This document shows positions 37,276 through 46,686 of a DNA stretch of 64,000 nt, piece by piece. Source of the stretch: Allomuricauda sp. TY007 (lineage in GTDB: Bacteria; Bacteroidota; Bacteroidia; Flavobacteriales; Flavobacteriaceae); assembly GCF_010468565.1 (NCBI RefSeq), contig NZ_WUEG01000015.1, positions 37,466 to 101,465 on the forward strand, in the 5' to 3' direction. The notes beneath the pieces were generated by a model, which saw only the letters and a program-made list of their open reading frames with translations, ran no database searches and had not been told where the DNA came from. How positions within the stretch are numbered: the stretch's first letter is position 1; the number at the start of each line of letters is the position of its first letter. The position numbers and the translations under genes were made by a program.

Positions 37276-38642
37276 TGGATTCTAAAAATTTTTACATCAA
37301 CCGAAGAAAATTTCTGACCAGCACCTCTGCTGCCTTGGCCTTATCATCATTTGGTGCGTATGGCATGGAATTGATGTATTCTTCGAAAAAGTGGAATGTA
37401 GGGCTAATAGGCTGTGGTTGGTACGGGGTAAGTGATTTGTTCAAACTGATTCAGGTTGCCAATGTAGAAGTAGTATCGCTCTGCGACGTGGACCAAAAGC
37501 ACTTGGACGAAGCTGCACATTTGGTGTCCCAGCGACAAAAATCCGGTAAAAAGCCAAGATTGTACAGCGATTACCGCAAAATGCTGGCCGAAAAGGATTT
37601 AGATATCGTTTTGATAGGTTCGCCCGATCATTGGCATGCACTACAAGCCATCGAAGCCATGGAAGCAGGGGCACATCTTTATCTGCAAAAACCCATCAGT
37701 CTCGATGTTTTGGAAGGCGAAGCCATTTTGTCCACGGCCAGGAAACTGGGCAAAAAAGTACAAGTAGGCACACAGCGTAGAAGCACGCCCCACTTGATCG
37801 AAGGCAAGAAAAATATTATCGATGCCGGACTATTGGGGAAGATATCCCATGTAGAAATGTGCTGTTACTATCACATGCGATGGAATGCCAATCCACCGGT
37901 ACAACAAATCCCCGATCATTTTGATTACGATCTTTGGTCCGGACCAGCTCCATTAAGGCCCTACGTAGGTCTTCCGCACAGAAGATGGCGGGCATTCATG
38001 GAGTACGGAAATGGTATTGTTGGCGATATGTGCGTTCACATGTTGGATGCCGTTCGGTGGATGCTCGGTCTCGGATGGCCCAAAAAAGTAAGCTCCACCG
38101 GAGGGGTTTACGTGCAAAAAGATTCCATAGCCAACATTTCCGACACACAAACCGCCATTTTCGAATTTGAAGAGCTCAATTGCGTATGGCAACACCGTAG
38201 TTGGGGTACTCCAACAGACCCAGATTACCCTTGGGCCTTCTTTATTTATGGGGAAAAAGGAACTTTTAAGGGAAGTGTGCACCAATACGAGTTTATTCCC
38301 AACGATGGTAAAACCATTAAAAAAGAAGTGGTTTACGAACGTGAAAAATATCCAGAGGATTTAAAGGAAAAGGATATCGAGCTCCATACCGCACCAGCTA
38401 CACGGGGCCACATGTTGGATTTGTTGGATGCCATCGAAAGTGATAGATTTCCTGTTGCCGATGTAGAGCAGGGGCATATTTCCACAGCCAGTTGCATTAT
38501 GGCCAACCTTGCCATGGGATTGGAACGCCCATTGGTTTATGATCCACAAAAAAGGATTATTGTTGATGATGCGGAAGCCTCTTCATTGCTCAAACATCAG
38601 TATCGAGGGCCATGGAAACATCCCTCGGAAACCATTTTATGA
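37275..38642 (+). CDS. Gfo/Idh/MocA family oxidoreductase, Tat-exported
   Basis: 455 aa. I chose the ATG at 37275, which shares its A with the preceding TAA (TAATG coupling); a second ATG four codons earlier also works. A twin-arginine motif, NRRKFLTSTSAALALSSFG, precedes the NAD(P) Rossmann motif VGLIGCGWYG. The conserved EKP-type lysine is in YLQKPIS, and the C-terminal substrate domain follows. Exported members of this family often keep tightly bound NAD(P) and act on glycosides or keto-sugars. With the GMC pair it suggests a two-step periplasmic redox route. Confidence 0.9.
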   Translation: MDSKNFYINRRKFLTSTSAALALSSFGAYGMELMYSSKKWNVGLIGCGWYGVSDLFKLIQVANVEVVSLCDVDQKHLDEAAHLVSQRQKSGKKPRLYSDYRKMLAEKDLDIVLIGSPDHWHALQAIEAMEAGAHLYLQKPISLDVLEGEAILSTARKLGKKVQVGTQRRSTPHLIEGKKNIIDAGLLGKISHVEMCCYYHMRWNANPPVQQIPDHFDYDLWSGPAPLRPYVGLPHRRWRAFMEYGNGIVGDMCVHMLDAVRWMLGLGWPKKVSSTGGVYVQKDSIANISDTQTAIFEFEELNCVWQHRSWGTPTDPDYPWAFFIYGEKGTFKGSVHQYEFIPNDGKTIKKEVVYEREKYPEDLKEKDIELHTAPATRGHMLDLLDAIESDRFPVADVEQGHISTASCIMANLAMGLERPLVYDPQKRIIVDDAEASSLLKHQYRGPWKHPSETIL

Positions 38643-38673
38643 TCAAACAAACCCACTATCAACATAAAAATTG

Positions 38674-40182
38674 ATGGCCATCAGAACCAAAATGACAAAA
38701 TTCAACCTTTTATTGCCACTCCTATTCATGTCCTTTTCCGTTATGGCGCAACAAGAGCATAAACGAACCATTGTTACCACCGATGGTGAAATAGACGATG
38801 TGGACACCTTTATTCGTTTTTTGATGTACACCAACGAATTTGAGACCGAAGGATTGATCTATTCCAGTTCCATGTGGCATTGGAAGGGTGATGGCAAGGG
38901 AACCACCATGGTCTCCGAAATGGAAATGACCCGAAATATGTATGGTGAACGAAGCGAATTGAGATGGCCTGGAACCACTTGGATACAGGAACTGCTGGCC
39001 GAATATGCCAAAGTACATCCCAACCTATTGCTTCATGATAAAAACTACCCCACCCCAGAAGAACTTTTGGCGCTGGTAAAAGTGGGCAACATAGATTTTG
39101 AGGGAGAAATGGACCAACGCACCGAAGGTTCGCAATGGATAGCAAAAAAATTGCTGGATGATGACCCTCGCGAAATTTTTCTTCAGGCCTGGGGCGGAAC
39201 CAATACCATTGCCCGTGCCCTAAAATCAATCGAAGAAGACTATTCCAGCCATAAAGATTGGGAAACAATCAAGAAAAAAGTATCAAAAAAGGCCATCATC
39301 TACACCATCATGGACCAAGATGCCACCTATAAAAAATACATCGGACCCAATTGGCCCAACATACGGGTCTTTTACAATGCCAACCAATTTTGGTGCTTTG
39401 CCTACCCATGGAAACAAGTGGTTCCCAAGAGCCAGCAACCCTATTTAGAGGGGAGTTTTATGGGGCCGAACATCATCAATAACCATGGTCCATTGTTTAC
39501 AAAATATTATTCTTACGGGGATGGACAAAAACAAGAAGGAGACCCTAATCATTTTGAAGGGGATATTTCAAAAATTGCACATACCGAGCGTGGCAATTTT
39601 TCCAAGTACGATTTCATCTCAGAAGGAGATTCCCCTGCGTTTTTACATTTGGTGGATGTGGGTCTGGACAACTACGAAGACCCGTCCCGAGGTGGTTGGA
39701 GCGGTCGCTTTGAGGAATCGACCGAAAATCCATACCGTTTTGAAGATGGTGAAGCAGCGGCCGATTTAAATCCTGAAACAGGAGAAATGGACAAAAGCTA
39801 TCCCCAGACCCGTTGGATAAAACCCATGCAGCTCGATTTTGCCGCCCGTGCCGATTGGTGCATCAAACCTTTTGAAGAAGCCAACCATCCTCCACAGATT
39901 TCTGTATCGCAAGGGAATTCGATTAATGCAAACCCAGGAGAAAAGGTTGTTCTCAATCTTTCTGCTGAAGATATTGACGAACACCCTGTCTATTTTAAGG
40001 TTTGGCCCTATGCCGAAGCTGGTGATGGAGCTGCGACCGTTGAAATAAAAACTGATGTGGTATCGGTTAAAATTCCAAAAACCGCCAAAAGCGGGGAACA
40101 ATACCATATCATTGTTGAAGGTACGGATACTGGCTTCCCTGCTTTGACCAGGTACCAAAGAGTTATCATTTCAATCAAGTAA
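38674..40182 (+). CDS. DUF1593 (nucleoside-hydrolase-like) exported protein, Sde_0182 type
   Basis: 502 aa from the ATG at 38674; another ATG at 38692 would also give the signal peptide ending FSVMAQQ. The N-terminal domain (about 30-320) has the nucleoside-hydrolase-like acidic entry motif TTDGEIDDVDTF. The C-terminal beta-sandwich (about 410-502, PPQISVSQGNSINANPGE to the end) fits the Ig/cadherin-like domain of Sde_0182 proteins. A periplasmic glycoside-cleaving role is likely by fold, and the substrate is unproven. It is encoded within the sugar oxidation run. Confidence 0.85.
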   Translation: MAIRTKMTKFNLLLPLLFMSFSVMAQQEHKRTIVTTDGEIDDVDTFIRFLMYTNEFETEGLIYSSSMWHWKGDGKGTTMVSEMEMTRNMYGERSELRWPGTTWIQELLAEYAKVHPNLLLHDKNYPTPEELLALVKVGNIDFEGEMDQRTEGSQWIAKKLLDDDPREIFLQAWGGTNTIARALKSIEEDYSSHKDWETIKKKVSKKAIIYTIMDQDATYKKYIGPNWPNIRVFYNANQFWCFAYPWKQVVPKSQQPYLEGSFMGPNIINNHGPLFTKYYSYGDGQKQEGDPNHFEGDISKIAHTERGNFSKYDFISEGDSPAFLHLVDVGLDNYEDPSRGGWSGRFEESTENPYRFEDGEAAADLNPETGEMDKSYPQTRWIKPMQLDFAARADWCIKPFEEANHPPQISVSQGNSINANPGEKVVLNLSAEDIDEHPVYFKVWPYAEAGDGAATVEIKTDVVSVKIPKTAKSGEQYHIIVEGTDTGFPALTRYQRVIISIK

Positions 40183-40224
40183 ATCAGGGAACAAACTAAC
40201 GTTTAATTAAAAAATCCTCCACGT

Positions 40225-41523
40225 TTGCTTTTAACCAGTCTGCTTATCATCATTGTTTTATTGGTACTTATCCTAACAAAAAAGATGAGTGCCATGGCTG
40301 CCCTGATTTTGGTGCCCGTAGTAGGCGCCTTACTAGCTGGATTTGGCTGGGAAACGTTTGATTTTGCGCTGGACGGAATCAAAAGCATTGCTCCTGTTGT
40401 GGCCATGTTCGTATTTGCCATCCTATTTTTTGGGATACTGACCGATGCGGGAATGTTCAATCCCATTATAAACACCATTTTAAAATGGGTGGGCACCAAC
40501 CCGACATTAATTGCCATTGGCACCGCCTTGTTGGCGATGACGGTACATTTTGATGGCTCAGGAGCCACCACCTTTTTAATCGTGATCCCGGCCATATTGC
40601 CCCTTTATGAAAAACTCCAAATGGATCGCCGCGTTTTGGCTTGCGTCGTATCCTTGGCAGCGGGCACCATGAACATGCTTCCATGGGGCGGCCCTACCAT
40701 CCGTGCAGCATCAGCGCTCAACTTAAGCGTGGCGGAAATATATTCCCCTATTATGCTGCCACAGATTTGCGGGCTTTTATTTGTTGTTTTCATTGCCTGG
40801 CGGTTGGGCAAGAAAGAATCCAAACGCCTCAATATTCAAAAAAACACGGTAGCCAAGGAAGAAATTGAAACCATGGGGGCAGATGTGCCGACCATGCCTT
40901 CCAAAACCAGAAACTTTTGGCTCAATATTATTATAACCATTTTAGCACTTGTATTTTTAATTTCCGGCACCGTTCCTCCCGCCCTGGTTTTTATGATCGG
41001 GTCAGTCTTGGTCTTGATGTTGAACTTTCCAAGTCTGGAAAAACAAAAAGATTTGATTTTTTCCCATTCAAGAGCTGCCATTTTAATGGCCTCCATATTG
41101 TTGGCAGCTGGCGTTTTTACAGGGATCATGAAAGAATCGGGCATGATAGCAAACATGGCCGAAAGTGCCGTGGACGTTATTCCGACCGCTGCGGGTGAAC
41201 GATTACCGCTTATTCTGGCGATACTGAGTATGCCGCTTAGCTTTTTGTTCGACCCCAATTCGTTCTATTTTGGATTTTTGCCCATATTGGCACAAACTGG
41301 CAACGAATTTGGTATAGCTTCTGCAACCATGGGTCAAGCGGCAATTATGGGGCAAATGACCACGGGCTTCCCTTTAAGTCCTTTGACAGCCGCAACCTTT
41401 TTATTGATCGGTTTGGCAAAAGTGGATTTGGCGGACCATCAAAGGTTTACTTTTAAATATGCCTTTTTGACCACATTGGTCATGACATTGATTTCAGTTT
41501 TAATCGGAGTGATTCCCATATAA
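40225..41523 (+). CDS. CitMHS-family transporter (citrate/hydroxycarboxylate-metal:H+ symporter)
   Basis: 432 aa, TTG start. About twelve hydrophobic segments span the protein. Family strings include MTVHFDGSGATTF, LAAGTMNMLPWGGPTIRA and SFLFDPNSFYFGFLPI. The best known relatives bring in citrate as a divalent-metal complex, and others move different carboxylates. In this locus an acidic sugar or hydroxy acid made in the periplasm is a plausible load. The stop is 1 nt before the ATG of the AtuA gene, showing tight coupling. Confidence 0.9.
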   Translation: MLLTSLLIIIVLLVLILTKKMSAMAALILVPVVGALLAGFGWETFDFALDGIKSIAPVVAMFVFAILFFGILTDAGMFNPIINTILKWVGTNPTLIAIGTALLAMTVHFDGSGATTFLIVIPAILPLYEKLQMDRRVLACVVSLAAGTMNMLPWGGPTIRAASALNLSVAEIYSPIMLPQICGLLFVVFIAWRLGKKESKRLNIQKNTVAKEEIETMGADVPTMPSKTRNFWLNIIITILALVFLISGTVPPALVFMIGSVLVLMLNFPSLEKQKDLIFSHSRAAILMASILLAAGVFTGIMKESGMIANMAESAVDVIPTAAGERLPLILAILSMPLSFLFDPNSFYFGFLPILAQTGNEFGIASATMGQAAIMGQMTTGFPLSPLTAATFLLIGLAKVDLADHQRFTFKYAFLTTLVMTLISVLIGVIPI

Positions 41524-41524
41524 T

Positions 41525-42862
41525 ATGAAAAAAACAATTCGCATAGGATCGGGAGCTGGCTATTCGGGAGACCGAATTGAACCAGCCATGGACCTAATAC
41601 AAAAGGGGGATTTGGATTATATCGTCTTCGAATGCCTTGCAGAGCGCACCATTGCGTTGGCCCAATTGCAGAAGATGCAAAACAAAGAGCTTGGCTATGA
41701 TCCTTTGTTGGGAGACCGCATGAAGGCTTGTCTGCCTCTTTGTATTTCAAAAAAAGTGAAGCTAATCAGCAACATGGGTGCCGCCAATCCCATTGCTGCA
41801 GCAAAAAAAACGGCTAAAATAGCCAGTGAATTGGGTTTAAAAAGCATCAAAATAGCTGCGGTATTTGGTGACGACGTTCAATCATTGCTGGATTTTGAAA
41901 CACAGACCTTATTGGAAAGTGGCGAATCCTTATCCGTTTTGGACGATAAAATCATTTCTGCCAATGCATATTTGGGGGTGGAAGGAATTTTATCGGCCCT
42001 CACGGATGGGGCAGACATTATCCTGACTGGCAGAGTGGCCGACCCTGCCCTGTTTTTGGCTCCCATTATCCATGAATTTAGTTGGTCCCTCGGCAATTAC
42101 CCTCTTTTGGGCAAAGGAACTGCCTTGGGGCATTTAATGGAATGTGCCGGTCAAGTATGCGGTGGTTATTTTGCCGACGGAGCTAAAAAACAAGTTCCTG
42201 ATTTGGCCAATTTGGGATTCCCCATTGCGGAAATCAACAAAGAAGGTTCTTTCTTCATCACCAAATTAAAAGATTCGGGTGGCATGGTAACCCCTGCAAC
42301 CTGCAAAGAACAATTACTCTACGAGGTCCATGATCCATCGGAATACCTAACTCCCAATGTCATTGCCGATTTTTCCAGCATCAGTTTTAAGGAAATAGAG
42401 AAGGATAAAGTAGAGGTTTCTGGAGCTTCAGGAAAACCATTGACCGGAAAATTAAAAGTATCCGTAGGCTATCATGATGGTTATATGGCAGATACCCAAA
42501 TAAGTTATGGTGGAAGTTATGCATTGGAACGGGCCAAATTGGCGATTGAAATCATCAAAGAAAGAATACAATCCATTGATTTCGATGTGGAGGATATCCT
42601 TTTTGACCTTATTGGGGTTGACAGTCTCTTCAAAGAAAAGATTGCAAACATGCCCCCAACGGAAGTTCGACTGCGCGTAGCTGCTAAAACAAAAGACAGA
42701 AAAGAGGCCGTACAGTTGGTCAATGAAGTAGAAACACTGTACACCAATGGTCCAGCGGCTGGAGGCGGTGTTAGCAAAACAGTCACGGAAATTGTTGCCA
42801 TCCAATCTGTTTTGATCGATAAAAATAGGGTAACCCCCATAGTTGAATACTTTGAAAGCTAA
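41525..42862 (+). CDS. AtuA-family (DUF1446) protein
   Basis: 445 aa, cytoplasmic. The N-terminus reads IRIGSGAGYSGDRIEPAMDL, typical of the acyclic-terpene-utilisation AtuA family. Other conserved blocks are ISNMGAANP, ILTGRVADPALFL and MECAGQVCGGYFAD. The reaction of these proteins is not established. Proteobacterial members are linked to catabolism of branched terpenoid acids, but many lie beside hydroxy-acid transporters. Here the small C-terminal domain found fused in some relatives is a separate downstream gene. Confidence 0.87.
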   Translation: MKKTIRIGSGAGYSGDRIEPAMDLIQKGDLDYIVFECLAERTIALAQLQKMQNKELGYDPLLGDRMKACLPLCISKKVKLISNMGAANPIAAAKKTAKIASELGLKSIKIAAVFGDDVQSLLDFETQTLLESGESLSVLDDKIISANAYLGVEGILSALTDGADIILTGRVADPALFLAPIIHEFSWSLGNYPLLGKGTALGHLMECAGQVCGGYFADGAKKQVPDLANLGFPIAEINKEGSFFITKLKDSGGMVTPATCKEQLLYEVHDPSEYLTPNVIADFSSISFKEIEKDKVEVSGASGKPLTGKLKVSVGYHDGYMADTQISYGGSYALERAKLAIEIIKERIQSIDFDVEDILFDLIGVDSLFKEKIANMPPTEVRLRVAAKTKDRKEAVQLVNEVETLYTNGPAAGGGVSKTVTEIVAIQSVLIDKNRVTPIVEYFES

Positions 42863-42865
42863 CAA

Positions 42866-43177
42866 ATGAAACTAAAGGATTTAGCACATTCAAGAACAGG
42901 AGACAAAGGAGATATTATAAATATCTCGGTCATTGCTTTTGATGAAAAAAATTATCAAACCTTGCAAAAATTGGTGACCGCCACTTCAGTGAAAAAGTTT
43001 CTTGGGGAAATGGTCCTGGGCGAGGTAATACGGTATGAGCTACCAAATCTTGGTGCGATGAATTTTGTAATCCACAAGGCACTTCGGGGCGGTGTAACGC
43101 GCTCCCTGCGTTTGGACAAACACGGAAAAACACTATCCTCCTACCTCTTGGAAATGCCACTGGAAATAAAAAACTAA
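42866..43177 (+). CDS. AtuA-like ferredoxin-fold domain protein
   Basis: 103 aa, starting 3 nt after the AtuA stop. It begins MKLKDLAHSRTGDKGDIINI, which is the conserved opening (HARSGDKG type) of the small domain that follows DUF1446 in fused proteins. It has no cysteines, so ferredoxin-fold here means shape, not Fe-S. It probably forms a complex with the AtuA protein. The function of the pair is unknown. Confidence 0.85.
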   Translation: MKLKDLAHSRTGDKGDIINISVIAFDEKNYQTLQKLVTATSVKKFLGEMVLGEVIRYELPNLGAMNFVIHKALRGGVTRSLRLDKHGKTLSSYLLEMPLEIKN

Positions 43178-43187
43178 AACTTGATTG

Positions 43188-44219
43188 ATGAAAATATTCT
43201 TAAAATTGATATTGGTCATTTGTACCCTACAGTTGACCTATGCACAAACAACAAAGGGAACCATAGTAATTGATTCCATTTACTCTGAGAATTTGGAAAA
43301 TAATTTTGATGAAAACCCTACTCGCGAAGTTGGGGTTTATCTTCCTCCCAACTATGACAAGGAAACCAAAAAATATCCCGTAATTTATTTTTTGCACGGC
43401 TTTTATGGCGATCACAACATGCTGGAGCCCATGAAGGAAATCTTGGATTTTGCCATAGAGACCAAACGAATTCGACCTTTTATTTTGGTGATTCCCAACC
43501 AAAAAACCACCTACGAGGGCAGTTTTTACTCCAATTCCGGCATTTTTGGAAATTGGGAGGACTTTACCGTACAAGATTTGGTGAAATACATGGACGAAAA
43601 CTATCGCACGCTAGCCAAAAAAGAAAGCCGTGGTATTACAGGCCACAGCATGGGGGGTTATGGTGCTTTGAACATCGCCATGAAACATCCCGATGTTTTC
43701 AATACCGTTTACGCCATCAGCCCGGGAGCTTTGGCCATAGTTCGTGAGTACGGGCCGAACAGCAATACCTTTAAAGAGCTTTCGGAAATATCGACCTACG
43801 AAGCATTGGAAAAAACATATTTTGGCAAAGTCATGGTTGCTTTTGCCCGTTCCTGGTCCCCCAACCCGAACAAACCTCCTTTTTATTGTGATTTCCCGTT
43901 TGGATATAAAAATGGCGAGTTGGTCATACACCAAGAAACACTTAAAAAATGGCACGACAATATGCCTTTTTACAATCTCGAAAATTACATTGACAATCTA
44001 AAAAGCTTGAAAGCCATCAAAATGGATTGGGGCAGAAATGCTGGGGAACGATTTACACAGCAATGTAAAATGTTCAGTATAAAATTGGAAAATCTGGGCA
44101 TTGACCATTTCGCCGAGGAATACATCGGCACCCACGTGAATAACATTTATACCAAAAATGGACGTTTGCCCCAACAAGTGCTGCCCTTTTTTGAATATTA
44201 TCTTGAGTTTGAAGAATAA
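43188..44219 (+). CDS. Exported alpha/beta-hydrolase esterase (esterase D / feruloyl-esterase-like)
   Basis: 343 aa from the ATG at 43188, with a signal peptide ending near LTYAQT. The esterase core has the oxyanion string YFLHGFYGDHNML, nucleophile Ser in GHSMGGYGALN and a late His in GTHVNNIY. Members remove acetyl, feruloyl or similar groups from sugars in the periplasm. It lies between the AtuA pair and the GH3 gene, which fits a decorated glycoside as substrate. Confidence 0.88.
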   Translation: MKIFLKLILVICTLQLTYAQTTKGTIVIDSIYSENLENNFDENPTREVGVYLPPNYDKETKKYPVIYFLHGFYGDHNMLEPMKEILDFAIETKRIRPFILVIPNQKTTYEGSFYSNSGIFGNWEDFTVQDLVKYMDENYRTLAKKESRGITGHSMGGYGALNIAMKHPDVFNTVYAISPGALAIVREYGPNSNTFKELSEISTYEALEKTYFGKVMVAFARSWSPNPNKPPFYCDFPFGYKNGELVIHQETLKKWHDNMPFYNLENYIDNLKSLKAIKMDWGRNAGERFTQQCKMFSIKLENLGIDHFAEEYIGTHVNNIYTKNGRLPQQVLPFFEYYLEFEE

Positions 44220-44310
44220 AACTATTCAAAAAGGAGACAACATATTATTTTTCTAATCACAAGTCGTTAACTTGCAATTGATTATCACATAGACAACTAA
44301 ACATCAAACT

Positions 44311-46623
44311 ATGCATAGTTTAAAACAAAACCTTCGATGGGGCAGTCTGCTCTTAGCAACGCTTTTTATAGGTTGTAGTCCAAAATTTACCGAAGAACAA
44401 AAAGATGGTTTCAACCTTGTTCACAATGAAGATGGGGCAACCCTTGGGTACAGTTCTGGTTCCGAAGTATCCATTTTAACCGTTGACCGTTTGGCCTTTA
44501 AGGACTTGAACAAAAATGGCTCTTTAGACCCTTATGAGGATTGGAGGCTTTCCGCAGAGGAAAGAGCCGACGACCTGGCCTCAAAAATGAGCGTGGAACA
44601 AATTGCGGGATTAATGCTGTACAGTGCCCACCAATCCATTCCCGGAGGTGGCAACAGCTTTTTTGGTGCGGTTACATACAATGGCAAACCGTATGCTGAA
44701 AGTGGGGCCAAACCCAGCGACCTTTCCGATGCCCAAAAGAAGTTTCTTTTAGAGGACAACCTGCGCCATGTTTTGATTACCAGTGTGGAGTCGCCGGGAA
44801 TATCGGCACAGTGGAACAATAATGCCCAGGCCATGGTTGAAGGTATAGGATTGGGAATTCCCATAAATACCAGCTCAGATCCAAGACATGGCAGTGATTC
44901 TTACGCAGAATTTAATGCTGGTGCGGGTGGAACAATATCCATGTGGCCAAGCACCTTGGGGTTGGCAGCCAGTTTCGACCCATCTTTAATGCAACAATTT
45001 GGCGAAATTGCTTCCAAAGAATATCGTGCTTTGGGAATTACCACTGCCCTATCTCCACAAATAGATTTGGCAACAGAACCACGCTGGTCCCGCTTTGACG
45101 GTACTATGGGAGAAGACCCAAAACTTGCCGCCGACATGGCCCGAGCATATGTTGAAGGATTCCAAGCCTCAGAAAATGGCGATTGGGGCAACCAAAGTGT
45201 AAACGCCATGGTGAAGCACTGGCCTGGAGGTGGCCCCGAAGAAGGTGGTCGTGATGGCCATTTTGGATATGGGTCCTATGCCGTTTATCCTGGCAAAAAC
45301 CTAGAAGATCATCTAAAGCCTTTTACCGAAGGGGCTTTTGACTTGGAAGGCCCAACTGAAATGGCCACTGCCGTAATGCCTTACTATACAATTTCCTATA
45401 ATCAAGATACCAAAAACGGAGAAAATGTGGGCAATGCATACAATAAATACTTGATTACAGACCTGCTACGTGGCAAATACGGTTACGATGGTGTAGTGTG
45501 CACAGATTGGGGGATTACAGGCGATGCTCCCAATGTATACGAGTTTAGAGGCAAACCTTGGGGAGTTGAAAATTTGAGTGTTGCTGAAAGACATTATAAA
45601 ATTATTGAAGCGGGCTGCGACCAATTTGGGGGCAACAACGATATGGGTCCTGTTATCGAAGCCTATCAAATGGGCGTGGAGGAACATGGAGAGAAATACA
45701 TGCGTAAACGTTTTGAAACTTCTGCCGTACGACTTTTGAAAAATATATTCAGGACAGGGTTGTTCGAAAATCCGTATTTGGATGTATCAGAAACAGAACA
45801 AATCGTCGGTAATGCAGAATTTATGGAAGCGGGTTACAATGCACAGCTCAAATCCGTAGTAATGTTGAAGAACAGTTCAGAAACTTTGCCAGTACAAGCC
45901 AAGAAAAAAGTGTACGTACCTCAGCGCTACGTTGCCCCTACCGTTAACTGGTTTGGCGTTGCGACCAAAGAACGTACGGAACATCCATTTAACATGGAAG
46001 TAGTAGCCAAGTATTTTGAAGTTGTGGATGAACCTAGTGAGGCGGATTTTGCACTTGTAGGCATACAAAGTCCAAATGGTGGCGTGGGATACGACGTTGC
46101 CGATACGGAAAAAGGAGGCAATGGATATGTTCCCATTAGCTTGCAGTATGGCACCTATACGGCAACCAATGCCAGGGATGAAAGCTTAGCTGCTGGAAGC
46201 CCTTTGGAAGATGGTATAACAAACCGCTCTTACAAAGGCAAAACAACAACCGCTGTCAATATTTCGGATATGGGCCTGGTTACGGATACCAAAAGAAAAA
46301 TGGGGAATAAACCCGTTGTTGTAATTGTTAAAGTATCCAAACCTATGGTCTTTGCCGAGATTGAGCCTTCAGCCGATGCTATTTTGGTACATATGGGCGT
46401 TCAAGATCAAGCATTAATGGATATTGTCTCCGGCAAAGTGGAACCCTCCGCCATGTTACCATTCCAAATGCCAAACGATATGATGACTGTTGAATCTCAA
46501 TTTGAGGATGTCCCAAGGGACATGGAACCCTATACCGATTCCAATGGAAATGCCTATGACTTTGCCTTTGGGCTCAACTGGAGCGGCATAATTGATGATG
46601 CGCGGGTAAAAGAATATAAATAA
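44311..46623 (+). CDS. Glycoside hydrolase family 3 lipoprotein (beta-glycosidase)
   Basis: 770 aa. The lipobox LFIGC lies near residue 22. The (alpha/beta)8 domain (about 85-440) has SSDPRHG, the KHWPGGGPEEGGRD loop and the nucleophile Asp in GVVCTDWGITG, where most GH3 proteins have SDW. The C-terminal alpha/beta sandwich (about 510-770) contains the acid/base region. GH3 enzymes trim beta-linked glucose, xylose or related sugars; the linkage is not predictable here. It is the last gene of the plus-strand cluster, followed by a terminator. Confidence 0.93.
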   Translation: MHSLKQNLRWGSLLLATLFIGCSPKFTEEQKDGFNLVHNEDGATLGYSSGSEVSILTVDRLAFKDLNKNGSLDPYEDWRLSAEERADDLASKMSVEQIAGLMLYSAHQSIPGGGNSFFGAVTYNGKPYAESGAKPSDLSDAQKKFLLEDNLRHVLITSVESPGISAQWNNNAQAMVEGIGLGIPINTSSDPRHGSDSYAEFNAGAGGTISMWPSTLGLAASFDPSLMQQFGEIASKEYRALGITTALSPQIDLATEPRWSRFDGTMGEDPKLAADMARAYVEGFQASENGDWGNQSVNAMVKHWPGGGPEEGGRDGHFGYGSYAVYPGKNLEDHLKPFTEGAFDLEGPTEMATAVMPYYTISYNQDTKNGENVGNAYNKYLITDLLRGKYGYDGVVCTDWGITGDAPNVYEFRGKPWGVENLSVAERHYKIIEAGCDQFGGNNDMGPVIEAYQMGVEEHGEKYMRKRFETSAVRLLKNIFRTGLFENPYLDVSETEQIVGNAEFMEAGYNAQLKSVVMLKNSSETLPVQAKKKVYVPQRYVAPTVNWFGVATKERTEHPFNMEVVAKYFEVVDEPSEADFALVGIQSPNGGVGYDVADTEKGGNGYVPISLQYGTYTATNARDESLAAGSPLEDGITNRSYKGKTTTAVNISDMGLVTDTKRKMGNKPVVVIVKVSKPMVFAEIEPSADAILVHMGVQDQALMDIVSGKVEPSAMLPFQMPNDMMTVESQFEDVPRDMEPYTDSNGNAYDFAFGLNWSGIIDDARVKEYK

Positions 46624-46646
46624 TAACAACAAACAATCAGAACAAC

Positions 46647-46675
46647 AAAAGCCTCCTATTGGGGGCTTTTTCTTT
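46647..46675 (+). terminator. Intrinsic terminator after the GH3 gene
   Basis: A 10-bp stem (AAAAGCCTCC / GGGGGCTTTT with one G-U pair), a TATT loop and a following TCTTT make a standard rho-independent terminator. The reverse strand is also A/T-bordered, so it may serve the convergent gene too. Confidence 0.8.
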
Positions 46676-46686
46676 ATAGCTCTGCC

